Part shown: piece by piece, positions 14,867-33,800 of the stretch
Layout of the letters: each line of letters starts with the position of its first letter
Numbering within the stretch: position 1 is the first letter of the stretch
From: Tethya wilhelma
Taxonomy: Eukaryota > Porifera > Demospongiae > Tethyida > Tethyidae
Length of the DNA: 64,000 nt
Reading direction: 5' to 3'
Assembly (NCBI GenBank): GCA_964030475.1
Contig: CAXIPT010000008.1
Location: 1,806,086 to 1,870,085, forward strand
Program-made: the position numbers and the translations under genes
Notes under the pieces: model-generated
What the model was told of the DNA's origin: nothing
Seen by the model: only the letters and a program-made list of their open reading frames with translations
Database searches by the model: none

Positions 14867-16971
14867 TCAATTCTCTTCCTCCAAACCAATGGGAACTATT
14901 AGGTTCTCCCGAGACATTAGACCATACTTGATGACATAGCGTGTAAATCTTCGACATAGATGCCTTTCTGCCTCAAATTCGTCAAACAGAGTACGATGAT
15001 GATAGTAAGCATGTGAAAATATCCGATATATCCTTCTGGCGACTGAACTTAGCCGTTGGACTGAATTTTCCTTGATTGAAACCCGACTAGGGAAGTGTTT
15101 ATTGCTATTCAACAGTGATGATGCTCCGTGGAGAGTGTGAAGGGTATAGTCTAGAGCAGAACACTCCTTCGGTTCACGATGAGCAGCACAGAGGAAAATC
15201 CATTGCTCAGTTGCAGTCATTTGCACACACACCTTAGGGTCACACTCATTCTGAAGCATCACAGCTACGTGGTTTAGCTCGTTGCAAAATTGACGAAGGT
15301 GTTCATACTTCCAACTAGCTTCATCTTGGGAGGGTGGAGGCTCCAAGATGGCTTCAACATCAGATGGATCTCTGCGAATCATTTGTTGGATGTACTGTTG
15401 CACTGTATGATTAAATTTTTGCTCAACACAAAATAATAAATATATGTATAAACAACAACTAATGATTATTAACAGTACACATGGCTATTACAACATGGTT
15501 GGATTCCTGTAGATCAGCATTTGCATTTACGTCATTTTACACAATTTTTGGGGCGTGGTTCACGTAGCAGCTGCCTTTTGGTGTACAGCTAAAGTACTGA
15601 ACGTATGGGAGAAAGCGTTCAAGTCTGGATTTTTTACTTACTGCAGCAGCAAGAGCTTGCTTCCACGTGATTTTTGACACTACTGCCTTGTAAGTGACTA
15701 CATATAAACCGATCATTGAGCACTGTAAACGCTAAGTAGCAGAACAGAATTCTCCCATACATTTCTCCCTATCACGAGTGCTAATTTGCATATTTATTTG
15801 CTAATTGATATATTCATCTGTACACCACTGACGTCATGAAAACGCTCTATAACCTTTTGAGGTCAGTCAAGTTTAGTATATTTCGTGTGAGTTCACAAGT
15901 TTGAGCGTGGCTTTAAATTGGACCCACCTGCCTGAATCTACACCTCAACATGGATGAGAAGTAGATGGGCAATCACTTAATTGTTCTCTCTATGAATAGA
16001 GTGGGTGCAATCAACGTCATCAAAACCGGGAAGTATTTTGAAGTGATACTAGAAAGTTATTTTTGCCATACGGAAGTAAATAACAGCTGCTCGTTTCTCT
16101 GTATTGCTCTGTACATTTTTGCCATACGGAAGTGACTCATTTTACGTAAATGCACCCGCTCTATATGAACCAAGGTAGTCTAGCTAAATGATAATGTAAA
16201 CCATGCAAGGTTACAAGAAATTTACACTTAAGTTAGAAGACTTGTCATCAGCTCTAATAACGATCTTTTCCTATCTTCTCATATTTGTGTACTGATGTTG
16301 ACTGCCACATGTTATCTTTAATTGTGTCATGTGACTTGTGACACGTACACAAGGGGTGGTCACAACCATACCTGCCATAGGACCATTTGCGACCACGGTC
16401 AAAGTGTCGGTCAAAGTGTCGGTCAACAGGTCAAGGCCCAAAAATGTGATTGGTCAAAGGGTCAAGATGATAGTCGCTGGGCTAATTAAGAGGTGTGGCA
16501 CTACAAAATTGGGGACCACCCATTTTATTGTAGTCAAGTCAAGGAGTCAAGAAGGTTTTTAGCCTATGGTCAAGAGGTCATGGCCAATTTTGGGTGGTCA
16601 AGATTCTTGACCGCGGTCCCAAACGGTCCTATGGCAGGTATGGTTGTGACCACCCCTTGGTACATCATGTACAATCCTTTGTACCCAAGCACATATCAAG
16701 AAGAAGATATTATAACTGTGATCATAGCCTTCTCCCTAGGCCTTTCTCTCCTTATTTTTCTTGGGACAAGCTCTGGCTACTTACTTGAATCCCCCTAACA
16801 CACTTTCACATGATGGCACAAAAATATTTATACATCTATGAACTTCTTACCCGCAAGAACAGTCTCCATATCGTTGAAATCTTGCTCTGGCCAGCCAAAC
16901 ATGTCTTCGGCCTTAGTTCCTGGCCTATTCCTCCTGATAACAGAGCTACTCTCAACGCCTTCAGAGGCCAT
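14867..16971 (-). CDS. MOB4: MOB kinase activator 4 (phocein)
   Basis: Two exons: 16971-16851 (start [20 protein letters not shown]) and 15402-14867, joining in phase to 218 residues; human MOB4 has 225. The second exon carries the Mob1/phocein fold: [26 protein letters not shown], the zinc-binding cysteines, [15 protein letters not shown], and the paired histidines in [17 protein letters not shown]4 is a core part of the STRIPAK phosphatase/kinase complex and acts in cytoplasm and at membranes, with roles in Hippo signalling and vesicle traffic. The 1.45-kb intron holds a MITE (16351-16658). The gene is followed closely upstream by the AMPK stop codon 180 bp away on the same strand. Identification is secure. 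Confidence 0.95.
16351..16658. mobile_element. MITE with ~45-bp terminal inverted repeats in the MOB4 intron
   Basis: The ends AAGGGGTGGTCACAACCATA and the complementary TATGGTTGTGACCACCCCTT extend inward through cctgccataggacc and gaccacggtcaa with few mismatches. gtac occurs just outside both ends (16345-16348 and 16660-16663) and could be a target duplication. The interior is made of short ggtcaa-rich repeats. No coding capacity. Confidence 0.8.
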
Positions 16972-17150
16972 TATTTTCTCACAAAGTTCAAAGTTTGATG
17001 ATTCAATGCGCGCGTAATTTAAACATTTGCGAGTCGAATTCGCCGCGCCATAATTATATATACGCGAAAGTTGGCTTCAAAATTATGACAAAAAAATTAT
17101 TATAAGTGTCTGACTAAAGAGTTCAGGAAACAAAAATGGCAAACATACAA

Positions 17151-23261
<6,111 letters not shown>

Positions 23262-23423
23262 GTTTACTTCAGCTCTAGCTCTATCACAGACTACATGTAT
23301 TATGTACTTTAACCTTTGAACTTATTACCCACGTGCCACAATATATGCGCGCGCGTATAATTAACAAAATTCACGATCCCCAAATTTCAAGAAAAGCAGC
23401 AACAACAGAAGAGTACTAGGCAA

Positions 23424-26400
23424 CTAGGCAATCCAACCAAACAACAACCTAAATGCCATTTCAATCATGTCTTGAGCTGTGTTCTCCAAATAACAAACAT
23501 AAAATTCAGTTCCATGATCCGAGAAGAAACGACTAGAAACAAGAGGGAAAATGAAGCCTTAATAACAATAATTATTATTAATAATGATAAATTTTGATAC
23601 ACTTACCCTACAACCCAGTAAGTCAGATTAGGACTGCAATGAAACAAAACTCCATGTTCACTGTATGGAATCCCTTTTGAGCAAAATGAAGCTGTACTCT
23701 TAGCAGTACTTGTTTCGGCGCTACAGTTAGTGTCATCATCACTGTCTGAATCAATAGTGTGGTCTCCATCTACTTGTCTGTGAAAGACCCTCCTTATTGA
23801 AAGGCATGCCTGACGGAAACATTGGATCAGCTCTGATTGGATGGGCTGGAGAGCTCTTGTGTGAACAGGGCATACCATTACACCCATTCCAGGACATAGA
23901 CTGACATACTGCAATAGGATGTAGCTATGTCCAGCAGTGAGCCTGTGGGAAATTGCACTTCATTAGATATGAATAATCAAAGATGAAACATTTGCATGCC
24001 TACTCACGAATACATAGCTCTGCTTCTCTTAAGGAAGGGCTGTGAAGTTACATCACTTCCAGAGTAAATATTTTGTTGAGAAAATTTCCTTGACTTAGGC
24101 GTCCGTAGCTGAATATTTAATAAGCTGTGACTCCTCCTTTTTACAGATCTGTGAGAGTTGCTGGTCATTCCACCACTGTCAGAATCAGAACCACCATCCA
24201 GTGCAGATAATGAATAACCTGAATCTGATATTCTTTTGGGCTTTGGAGTGGTGATCTCACTAGTGTGAAGTGTACTTCCAACATCATCAACTGAGACTAG
24301 TCTCGGAACTGAAATCCCCCTACATAAATACAACCCCCCACACAATTTCTAAGCCATGATTCCATAAGGAACATGCACAGATTAGAATACATCCAACGTA
24401 TTAGTATGAACATCAAATTTGAAACCTAGAATCAATAGTACATACGTTGTTTCACACTCAGCCAACACGTCATGTGCCACTAGCTCCAATATGAGAGTAC
24501 GTCCTCTGTCGACATACACAGCATCCAGTGTTGGTAGAGAGGTAGATCTATCAGAGGTTTCCTCCATTATCATACACAACAATGCATGTTGCAATCCAAC
24601 AACAAGCAAGAATGATCTTTGGCTACGTACAAAGTTAAGGTCCACTTCAGTAAGATAGATCTACAGAATTATGAGAAACAGTTGTCTCAGTAATAATTAC
24701 GTAAAAGCTAATTGCTTAGCATCTCTGTGAGGCATGCAATTTACAAAACCTCCAACAACCAAGATCATAATTTGAGCTATAATAATGTTCCCAGCCTTCT
24801 ATTGTATGTGGTAGGGTGCTATTACAAGTGTGGTTTTCATAATCAGTGATGATATTTCATTTACAATTCATGTGCCATCCTTTGTGCAGGTCATACACAT
24901 GACATACCTCCTTCCAAATAACAATTTGATTGATGCTATCAGTAGTGATCTCCAACAAGCGATATGAGTTACAAAACGTTACTACACTTTGAAGAAGAGA
25001 TCCTGACATGTGTTGACAAGCCAGAGCTCCCTGCATGAAAGTGACTCTATACACAGAGCTATTCACTGGTTTTATTACTAACCTTATAGATGAGACAACT
25101 CCCAAGTACTGCAAATGGTCTTCTCATGTGCTGACGATTGTTGAGATTGGCAGACTCAAGTCCACTCAAAGCAACACTAATTTTCACCTAAGGGAAGTTA
25201 CAAAACTTGACAGTATTCTAACATAAAAGTAAATGATAAATCAAATAAGCTTTATGAAGCTGCAACTCTCAAAACCATTTCTTTTGTGAGAAATATTATC
25301 AGACTCAGTCATATTGGCAATTGTAAACGGTTGTGTCAAAATATTTGAGGGGAAATTTCTGACATCACTAATTTCATATACAGTGAGAAAAAAAAATCAC
25401 ATATAGTTTCTTAACTTCCAACTTACGGCAACATCAGTGGGTAGTTTTAACTTTGGAATTGAAGAAATTCCCAAAAGAGAAGGAACTTGATGTGTTTTTG
25501 TAAACAGATTGTCAAACAATAATGAAAGAATATGATCCAAAGTAGAAGAATTATCAGCATTCTTAAACGCTCTGTAGAAATGGTAAAACAGTAGAAGCTA
25601 ATGGTATCATACAACAATTACTACAAAACACCAAGGCTTAATAACATACATTGATAGATACATTGACATCACAGTTGACATGTACCGTAGATTGGGAATT
25701 TTTCATAAGTAACATGTACTTTTTACATTAAAATTTATTGTAGTTTACTATTCATTATCATAGATAATACGGTAGAGATTGCCATGAAAAAATCATTTGT
25801 AGTAGATTGTAAAAAGCATCAACGATCAATGTACGATATTATGAAACTTCACCAGCCATTGTAATAACACTACAAAGTAATAGATCCTGAGTGATCTAGA
25901 GGTGGCCAACAATGGAACACAGCACACCCAGGTCAGCTCATATCAGAAATGCTTACTAATTACTTATCAAAGGAAACACACACATAATTAGTAATTGTCC
26001 TCCCAGCAGGCATTACATACACAAACGTAGAATTCAACTGACATCCAATAGCTATGATCATGTACTATGCAATTACACAGCTATGTATGCATTAGGTATT
26101 TACAGAAATATTAAAGTTCGCTTATAAATAGGTGTGGATATTTGATTCACCATGGCAGTTACCATAACATTGGCCAACCTCATATTGTGCTCATTTAAGT
26201 AACAAACATACCGTCTCACACTTCCATAGAGAAGTTGCATAATCTTTGAAATACTTTCAACGACTAACAGCACTTGATACTGGGAAACTCTACAAGGAAG
26301 GTACACAACCACTTGTTTGACACACAAATTAACTGAAAAAGTGCACTAGTACCATACCGTATAGCAGGAATTTTTTGTGGGGGAAATTTTTGCGTTTTCG

Positions 26401-29184
26401 CCTTGAACAAAAATTTGTGAGAAAATTTTCGTGGATTGCGTCTCGACATCACGTGACGACCTCGTACCTTACAAATTTCGTGGGGGAAAAATTTCGCAGA
26501 AAGCTGCCAAACCGCGAAATTTGCAAAAATTTTCCCCCACGAAAATTTCCCGCTATACGGTATAAGACTTTTTTTTTTTTTTATAGATTTGCTGGCTCAT
26601 CTTGAATGTTTTTGCCACATTACTTCACGGGGTGAGTCATTTTTTCCTGAGCATGGCCCCCAAATATGCAGAATATTACTCCCCTTGAGGGGAGGGAGGG
26701 GGGAATGGCCTATTAGTATATGGTATTATGCACAATGTAACACCTACACTGTTCCAGGTAGAGCTAACATCAGTACTTCTTTATCATATTGGATATAACC
26801 AAGGTGAACCGTCTCATCATCAACAACAACAGTAGAACTAAAAGTTATCAAAAAGAAACATTATTTTGCAATAACCATTATTTTCAAAAATACAATATAT
26901 AAAACAACTGTACCAAGACTTAGGAGAAGTAGTGATAGTCCTCATGATGTCACTTAGGGTCAGAAACACCCCCTTCAACTGCAGCAGCAAGTCATTCTTG
27001 CACTTCTTGTCAGAAGGAGGGAATTTGTATAAAACTTCCTAAATCATAAAACCATACAATTATGAGTCAATGGTAAGCAATGAGTGTTAACTACCTTTTC
27101 ACCAGGGTCATCTTCTTCTGTGTCCAATGTAAGGTATAGCAGCACATACGGATATGGAGAGTATGCTTTAACAGATGATTGAATGGCACTCCTCCCACCA
27201 GCTACCAATCTCACAAGGCCACCAGGTACTGGGGAAAGGGATTGGGTAGGGCTGGTAGAATCACGAAAATGGAATTTTTCAACCATAAGAGTCAACTGCA
27301 AAGGAACAGACTCCAATAATTTATATAACAAGCAAAATACTGAAGAGCATTACCTCTTTGTTTGCACCAGCTAGCACCACATCAATGTTACCTAGACTTA
27401 CAGAATGCCCATTAATGCGGAGTATGGTGTCACCTGCATCAATCAATGACTCAATTTCACACATAGTGTCAAACAAGACACACACGCACTTACCTGGCTG
27501 TAATTGTCGTGATTGATCAGCAACAGAACCAGGGACAATTCCTCTTACTACAACAGGTTGAGCAGAAACTGATGGACTTTTAGACTTAACTTTGAGTGAA
27601 GTCAAAGAACCAAATTTTCCTTTTGTAATGATTCTCATTGGAACAATACCAAGAGTTTCAAGTGAACACTTGGTGTGCTCATTTATGTTCATGCATATTT
27701 TAATAATGCTTGATCTACTGTTATGGAATGAGTTTGACTTTAGCGGGATCCCCTGTGAACCATGAAGAGTAGCTTGGGGGATTTTTCCTACAGTGGAAAC
27801 TTCTGAAAAGCTGGATAGAGTAGACATGTGATGAGGTTCTCCATATAGCTCATGTAAGTCTAAACAAAGAAAAACAAATATTACTATGTCACAGAAATAA
27901 TAGATTATAGTACCTGATAAACTGGCTGCCTGATTGCGGCTACTTAACGATTTCCCTCTCCCTGCTTTAAGGACAGCTTTTTTTATCTTCTTTCTGAATG
28001 ACTTGGGCTTTTGTGGAGAATAGCTCGAGTATTCCTTTACTAGTTCCTGCTTAGGGGTGGGAGATGATATCTGCAAGCTCTGAGCAAATCTACAATAGAG
28101 TACAAAACATCATTACATTGCAGACTATGTACCCTACCTACTGCTGCTACCTTTCTGGCAAGCTCTGGAATTGAGGTGACGGAGATGCCAGATCAGTCAT
28201 TGATGGATTTGAAGACAGACTTGAACTGCTATTGCTACATAAACTATGAGGACTAGAAATACGAAGAGCATTGGAATCTTGAACCGCCTGCACATGAAAC
28301 ACACTGCCAGTTGTCCGGTCAGTCTTGTCTGCCCAAGCATCATCATCAATACTGAGAGGGGGACATAGTCATAAACTACTATGCTACTATGAAGAGTTGC
28401 ACAGAGATGTGAAGCAAGTGCAGTGCACAAACAGGAGGTGCAAATGATCACATCTAATGTTAATTGCTGAGTGTGTTAGCACAAGGCATAATAAACTCGC
28501 TTACTGTCGAGTTGTGGTGATTCTTCTGATTAGAAGTTATTATGATTGATTTACTCAATTTTCTCTACATACATTCTTGGGACTATGCTCTTCAGAAAGC
28601 AGTTAGAAAATGTGCAATTGACTAGCAGGCTAACCACTCTCTGATCTGAACATGCATAGATTAAGATTTAATGTGCACTTGACATGCATGAGTGTCAAGA
28701 TGGGAGGGGCAGCCAAGAAAACACTGTTCATCCTAGTAACGATGCAGTGATATGTAAACATAATAATGAAAACTATTTTAAGCACTATGCATTGCTTTTT
28801 GCTATCAGGATTTGATTACTTGCTCTAGAGAATCTGGTGAACCAACAGAAAGATGGATGCTGCTACACATCAATGAAGTAGCTAGCTATTTGGACACATG
28901 TACCAAGCTATAGCCTATAGGTGTACCTGCATAATTTTTGTTGTGTACTTAAATACCATGGATATTCAATAAATACCACTGAAATGTTCCAATCAACTCG
29001 TCAACCATGCATAGATTACTTCAAAACAGAACAAATCATGTTTAGCTTACCTGTATAAATCAGTTGTGGTACTCTTAGCAGGACTGAAGAGATACTGCTC
29101 AGTGTCACCAACCGGACTAGCAGTTACATCAGGCAGAGATGCTGAGAAAGGACTTAGGCGACGACTTCTGTAGTAAGGATCCAT
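23424..29184 (-). CDS. INTU: Inturned, planar cell polarity effector
   Basis: About 16 exons run from ATG at 29184 (MDPYYRSRRLSPFSASLPDV) to TAG at 23424-23426. Exons include 29184-29051, 28351-28151, 28089-27914, 27859-27494, 27433-27354, 27295-27095, 27038-26914, 26837 to about 26750, about 26291-26216, 25573-25429, 25187-25080, 25033-24908, about 24662-24445, 24318-24008, 23941-23607 and 23532-23424. A PDZ domain is encoded across exons 4-6 (VVVRGIVPGSVADQSRQLQP, DTILRINGHSVSLGNI). The longin-type regions follow, with blocks matching vertebrate INTU: YLTLDTEEDDPGEKEVLYKF, RSFLLVVGLQHALLC, EHGVLFHCSP and a terminal FRLLFGW. INTU works with Fuzzy and WDPCP (CPLANE) as a Rab23 exchange factor in ciliogenesis. 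Intron 8 holds a MITE. Exon borders in the 26.2-26.8 kb part are tentative. Confidence 0.9.
26357..26560. mobile_element. MITE of the CCGTATAGC family, copy 3 (in INTU intron)
   Basis: A 204-bp element with ends CCGTATAGCAGGAATTTTTT and gaaaatttcccgctatacgg, flanked by TA at 26355-26356 and 26561-26562. The interior differs from copies 1 and 2, having its own gtgggggaaa/tttcccccac inverted block. It is therefore a distinct subfamily sharing the termini. Confidence 0.85.
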
Positions 29185-29404
29185 TCTTATTCTGCTATTG
29201 CCTTCTCGATTTGTAAGCCTGCCAGTGTGTTCTAATTAAAGCGCGCCTGTGCGCGTATTTGATTTACTCACAAATACGCGCCTATGAATGAACTGCGCCT
29301 AGAATGCAACATGCCTGGTAACTAAAACTGTTGATGGCATGTTGATGTATACATAATCATAGTAAACATGCATGCATGGCTAAAGCTGTGATCAGAAATC
29401 AAAC
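29185..29404. promoter_or_regulatory. Shared intergenic region between INTU and the glycosyltransferase
   Basis: The start codons of INTU (29184, minus) and the glycosyltransferase (29405, plus) are 220 bp apart and point away from each other, so this region must hold both promoters. It contains the repeated motif aatacgcgc/gcgcgtattt near 29250-29280. No TATA box is obvious. The promoter role is inferred from position. Confidence 0.5.
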
Positions 29405-30727
29405 ATGAAACGTAAAACAGTTGTGACAATTCTAGTGTCATTTACCCTTGGTGTGGTACTTGTATATCTGTATCACAGAGTTGCTCATAAAACAGAGTTT
29501 GAGAGGGAAGTTCTACTTTCTGAACAAAGAAACATCATTCAATGGAACTACTTGTGGCAGGAATCAGATCCAAACGAAGAAGATCCTCGTCATCATTCCT
29601 TGACAAAGGAACATAGTAAACCATTCTACATTTCCAGACCATTTCATTTCCCACAACCTCGTTTTTCCAAAGCAGATGATGTTTTGCTTCATTCACACTG
29701 GATTGCTAGCTTAAAGGAATGTTTGCGGAAGGTGAAGGGAAAGCAAGTGTCACTAGTTACATCAAGTGTTGAACATACTGATGTCCTCCTAAACTGGCTT
29801 ATTGCAGCCCAACTGGTTGCTAAACCTCCCATACATGACATACTTGTTCTCACGCTAGATGAAGGTTTAAAAGATCTGCTTCAGTACCGTGGATTTCTGT
29901 CACTCTATGTTAGCCCTAATTGGGTTGTTGACCCTACAGCAAATGTAACTAGAGTTTTCTCACAAGTACATATTGTTAGAATGGCAGTGATGCGTCTAAT
30001 AAACAACTATGGATTTGATCTAGTTAATTATGACTGTGATGCAGTAACACTAAAGAATCCTCAGGTCATATTTGACACACATGACGATATAGATTTAATC
30101 GGAACATTTGGTAAAGGACCTAAATATCTATTCAAGAAATGGGGAGTTACTCTGAACACTGGTGTCATGTTGCTGAGAGCAAATGCAAAAATAGGTAAGT
30201 CATTTTCAACTATCAATAATTATAATAATTTTTTTTTATTTTAGACCGTGAGACCATTGGTATTTTCTAATCATACAGAGCACTACTGGGAAACAATGAG
30301 TCAGTTAAAAAATGGCATAACTGATGATCAAGGAAGTATCAACAAGGCTTTGGATGCTCTTCATGTCAAATGGCTAAATCTTGATCCTTCACAAAATATA
30401 GATACTATTAGAAAAGAAGTTTATGGAGCAGTTGATGTTAAAGCACCGGATCCCTTCAAGATGTCAGTGATGTTGATGTCCTTTGAGACTGTATGTAGAC
30501 AAACATGTACTCCGGAGAAAAAGGAACAGTACTTTGTATGGCATGCTGTTGCAATTAAGGAGAACAGAACACTAGAAAACAAGATCAAGCAAGCTAAAGT
30601 TGGTGATGCATGGTTCCTGAGTCAAGAATGGCACACAATATCACAGAACCACCAAGGACTTTTTGAAGTAGAGTGGCTTGCTCATATAGCAGACAAACAC
30701 ATATTAGATATTTGGAAGAAAAAATAA
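29405..30727 (+). CDS. Type II membrane glycosyltransferase (nucleotide-diphospho-sugar transferase type)
   Basis: Two exons: 29405-30194 and about 30245-30727. The protein starts with a short cytoplasmic KRK stretch and one hydrophobic helix (residues 6-22, VVTILVSFTLGVVLVYLYH), as in Golgi type II transferases. The luminal part has a DxD-like motif (YDCDAVTLKNP, about residue 215) and TLNTGVMLLRA, which fit the Nucleotid_trans group (PF03407-like). The second exon has DDQGSINKALD and a conserved-looking WL-D block, also typical of the family. Substrate is unknown. The visible splice sites do not agree in phase: exon 1 ends one base into a codon, whereas the downstream frame needs a whole-codon border. 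A base is probably missing near 30250-30270, or the gene is damaged. Confidence 0.75.
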
Positions 30728-30858
30728 TTAAACCTCAATAGTGTGCATTGGGAAGTTGCACGGAGGTATAGATTGAGGACCATCAAAATGATTACAAAAA
30801 AAACATTAATAGCAGTATTTACAATAATTATAGTCACATGACTCACATGATTGTCACT

Positions 30859-33800
30859 TTATTTATTGAGTCTACCTAGAATAGCATCACGTACAACCAG
30901 ACTAATTGCTGCAGCAGGTGCAACTTTCAGACACGTTGCTGACAACCCAGAATACAGATGCTGAAATCTAAATCGCTGCATTTGATTACAAGTATTCTGA
31001 AATAGACTACCTGTGCTGACAGCTTGAACCTGCATTCTTCTTCTAACCACTTCAACGGGATAAACAACCTGAAACAGAATAGTACAATGGTCTATTACAA
31101 GCATAACAAGAGTTCATATACGGTATATGCATCTTTAATTCCTAAATATTATAACAAACAAATAATATTATTCTCATTTCTGGACCTAGCATCTTGGTAA
31201 CAGCTGCTACTGTAGCTGGGAGTCAAGAATAGACTAGAGATGTAACATACACCATGTAGTACTATTGGAATGGTGAGTCAGACAATTTGTGAAAATTAAA
31301 TTATTAAATCTGTGAAATCCTAAAAAATACACTATACAGTAGTTTTAAGGGCAACTTGTAGATTTGACTTGAAAAAAAATTTGGCAAGAATATGGTCACT
31401 CTAACGCCCAATCATTATATACTGGGACCTTACTTCCATAATGTGTTAGGCCAAGTTTTGTCATAATATTATTATGCAAAGACACTGATCACTAACTCAA
31501 TCAGCAAAAATCAAGAAACACAAGTACCTAAATTTGAACACCTTTAAACCACAAAATTAATGTTTTACTAATTTGCACACCCAAGGGGCTTATGAAAAGT
31601 AGTCTAATTACTTTAAGTTTTGGAGTGAAATTGTTCACTAATTAATCAGAAACGATTTGCAAAAATAGTGAAAAATAAGTCAGAGTTCATTTGCAATTAT
31701 TTTACTATCTTGGATTCTACAATAATGGATCAGCTAAGGGACTATCAGTCACTACCACTTCCCATTTGGAAATGACATTGAAGAGGTGATTTCTATATTA
31801 CTATAGGAATTAAGTAGCCTCGTTTCCCTTTGACCGTGACTCATTTCCTAGCTCTCCCCTTTGACCTTTCACTTGTGAAAAGGAAGGTCAAAGGGGAGAG
31901 CCTGGGAACAAGGCTAGAAATCAAGCAGTCTATCGAGCTAGATGCTCCTCCTTGGTCACATTAAAGGCGTGTGCAACCTGATGATGGGGAGGGTCTAGCT
32001 CGATAGATAAGAAATCAAGTAAAACACAGAGATTTGTGTTAAAGAGTTCAAATTGAATCTGTTATTAATTTATTGTTTAAAAAAATCAAAAACCTCCTTC
32101 CTATCAAGAGAACCAAGCAGCTAGTAATGGTAATTATAATTCTTACAAATTATGAATACTCGTACCGTTTGAGCAAATGCTCCTGCAACACTTCCACACA
32201 CAAAGAACAATGTTACACTTGGCATAATCCCACAGTCAAGTGCTTGCTGCTTCAGTAGATCATAACTGACTTGCTGTAATCCCACAAGTGGTGCAATAGA
32301 GAGAAGAGTTGGGCCAATACCTCTGTACAGGCCTTTCATGCCTTCCTGAGCAGATATTGTTCTAAGACCATTTCTCACACCTATTGATGAAATACATAAA
32401 CATTGAAACTGATCTGGCCTCATTTTTGTGGCAATGTTAGAGTGCTCAATGATCTGATTCAGCTCAAACCTTGGTAAGCTTTGTTCTTTTGGGATTGCAC
32501 TGTTAATCTTGCCCTCACAACATCAAGTGGGTGAGTCAACAACGCAGCAAAAGTTCCTGCTAAAGCACCAGCTCCAACACGCCAGACAGCATTGTACTGA
32601 TTAAAAGGATCATCTAGAGGTAGCTTCTATAAGAATTGGTATACAATTAATTACATCACTGAACAAACCTTTTCAAAGTCTGTTCTACTATTTATGTTTT
32701 AGTGTGTCTGAAAGAAATACTGTTATTTTGATTTCATTTTTCTTCTCTGAGTAGAACATTTGTTCGTCCTACTCAGAGAAGAAAAATGAAATCAGAAACA
32801 TGTGGCTAATGTGCATGCAGTTTTGTTGAAATGAGTGGAAAAGCACAGTTATTCCGATGTAAGTGGTGAAACTAGACGGGGCATAAGGACCAACACTGCA
32901 AATATAATGCTACTATTGGAGACACTTGAGATAGGACTAGTGCACAAAACTTCATCCTTAGTATGCTGCAACTACACATTCGTTGACAGACTATCGATAT
33001 CTGATCTGAATCTATGATCTTCTAGGCTGCAGTCATGCAGCGAAGGTATGAGATGAGAGGGAGTCTGCTCTAACTGCTCATGTGACCACAGCACAACTGT
33101 GATGGGATTTGATCTCATGCACCTGCTTGCTGTCTCAGCAAAAACAGATGCCAGTGTCTTACCTCATCAATGTTGTACCCTTACAGGAACTCTAAGAACA
33201 AAAACACTCAGGGTACAATATCGATGCACTCTAAAATAATAGTAAATTAATGATGGTGCAAGCACTGGATAAAGATATCAAACCAAAACAATCACAGAAA
33301 TACATTCACTTTTGCCATTATTATTAGAATTATGCCAGGCAAATGTGCATTTAATTTTTCTATTCCACAGCAACTATATATAAACTATACACAATAAAAT
33401 TTACGGTACAACTATTAAGATGGTGCCAATAGGTATGAAGTGAAAACAATCACAGAAACACACTCACTTTTGCCATATTAGAATATGCCAGGCAAACCAA
33501 GGCTGCAAAAGGAAAAACTCTCAAACAGTTGGCACCATTTCCTGCGAACAATCCCTGGGTTCTCTCTTTTTTCCACATAGAAACCAATGTTTCTTTCATC
33601 CGAACATTACCTAAAGACGTCTGAGAATTAATAATGAAAAATGTCAGCCCATGCATTGGGTAAAATATGATTAATTACAATACTATTGCATGCCAGCACA
33701 GCAACTATTGTGGCCACATGCTCATCTCCAGGCTCTCACACACCTGGGTCTGAGCCCAGTATATGAAAATAAATTAATCAGTACGATGTACTATAGATGA

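Noticed and set aside
16338..16998. Plus-strand frames in the MOB4 intron and exon 1
   Set aside because: They are shadows of a MITE and of MOB4 exon 1 on the other strand.
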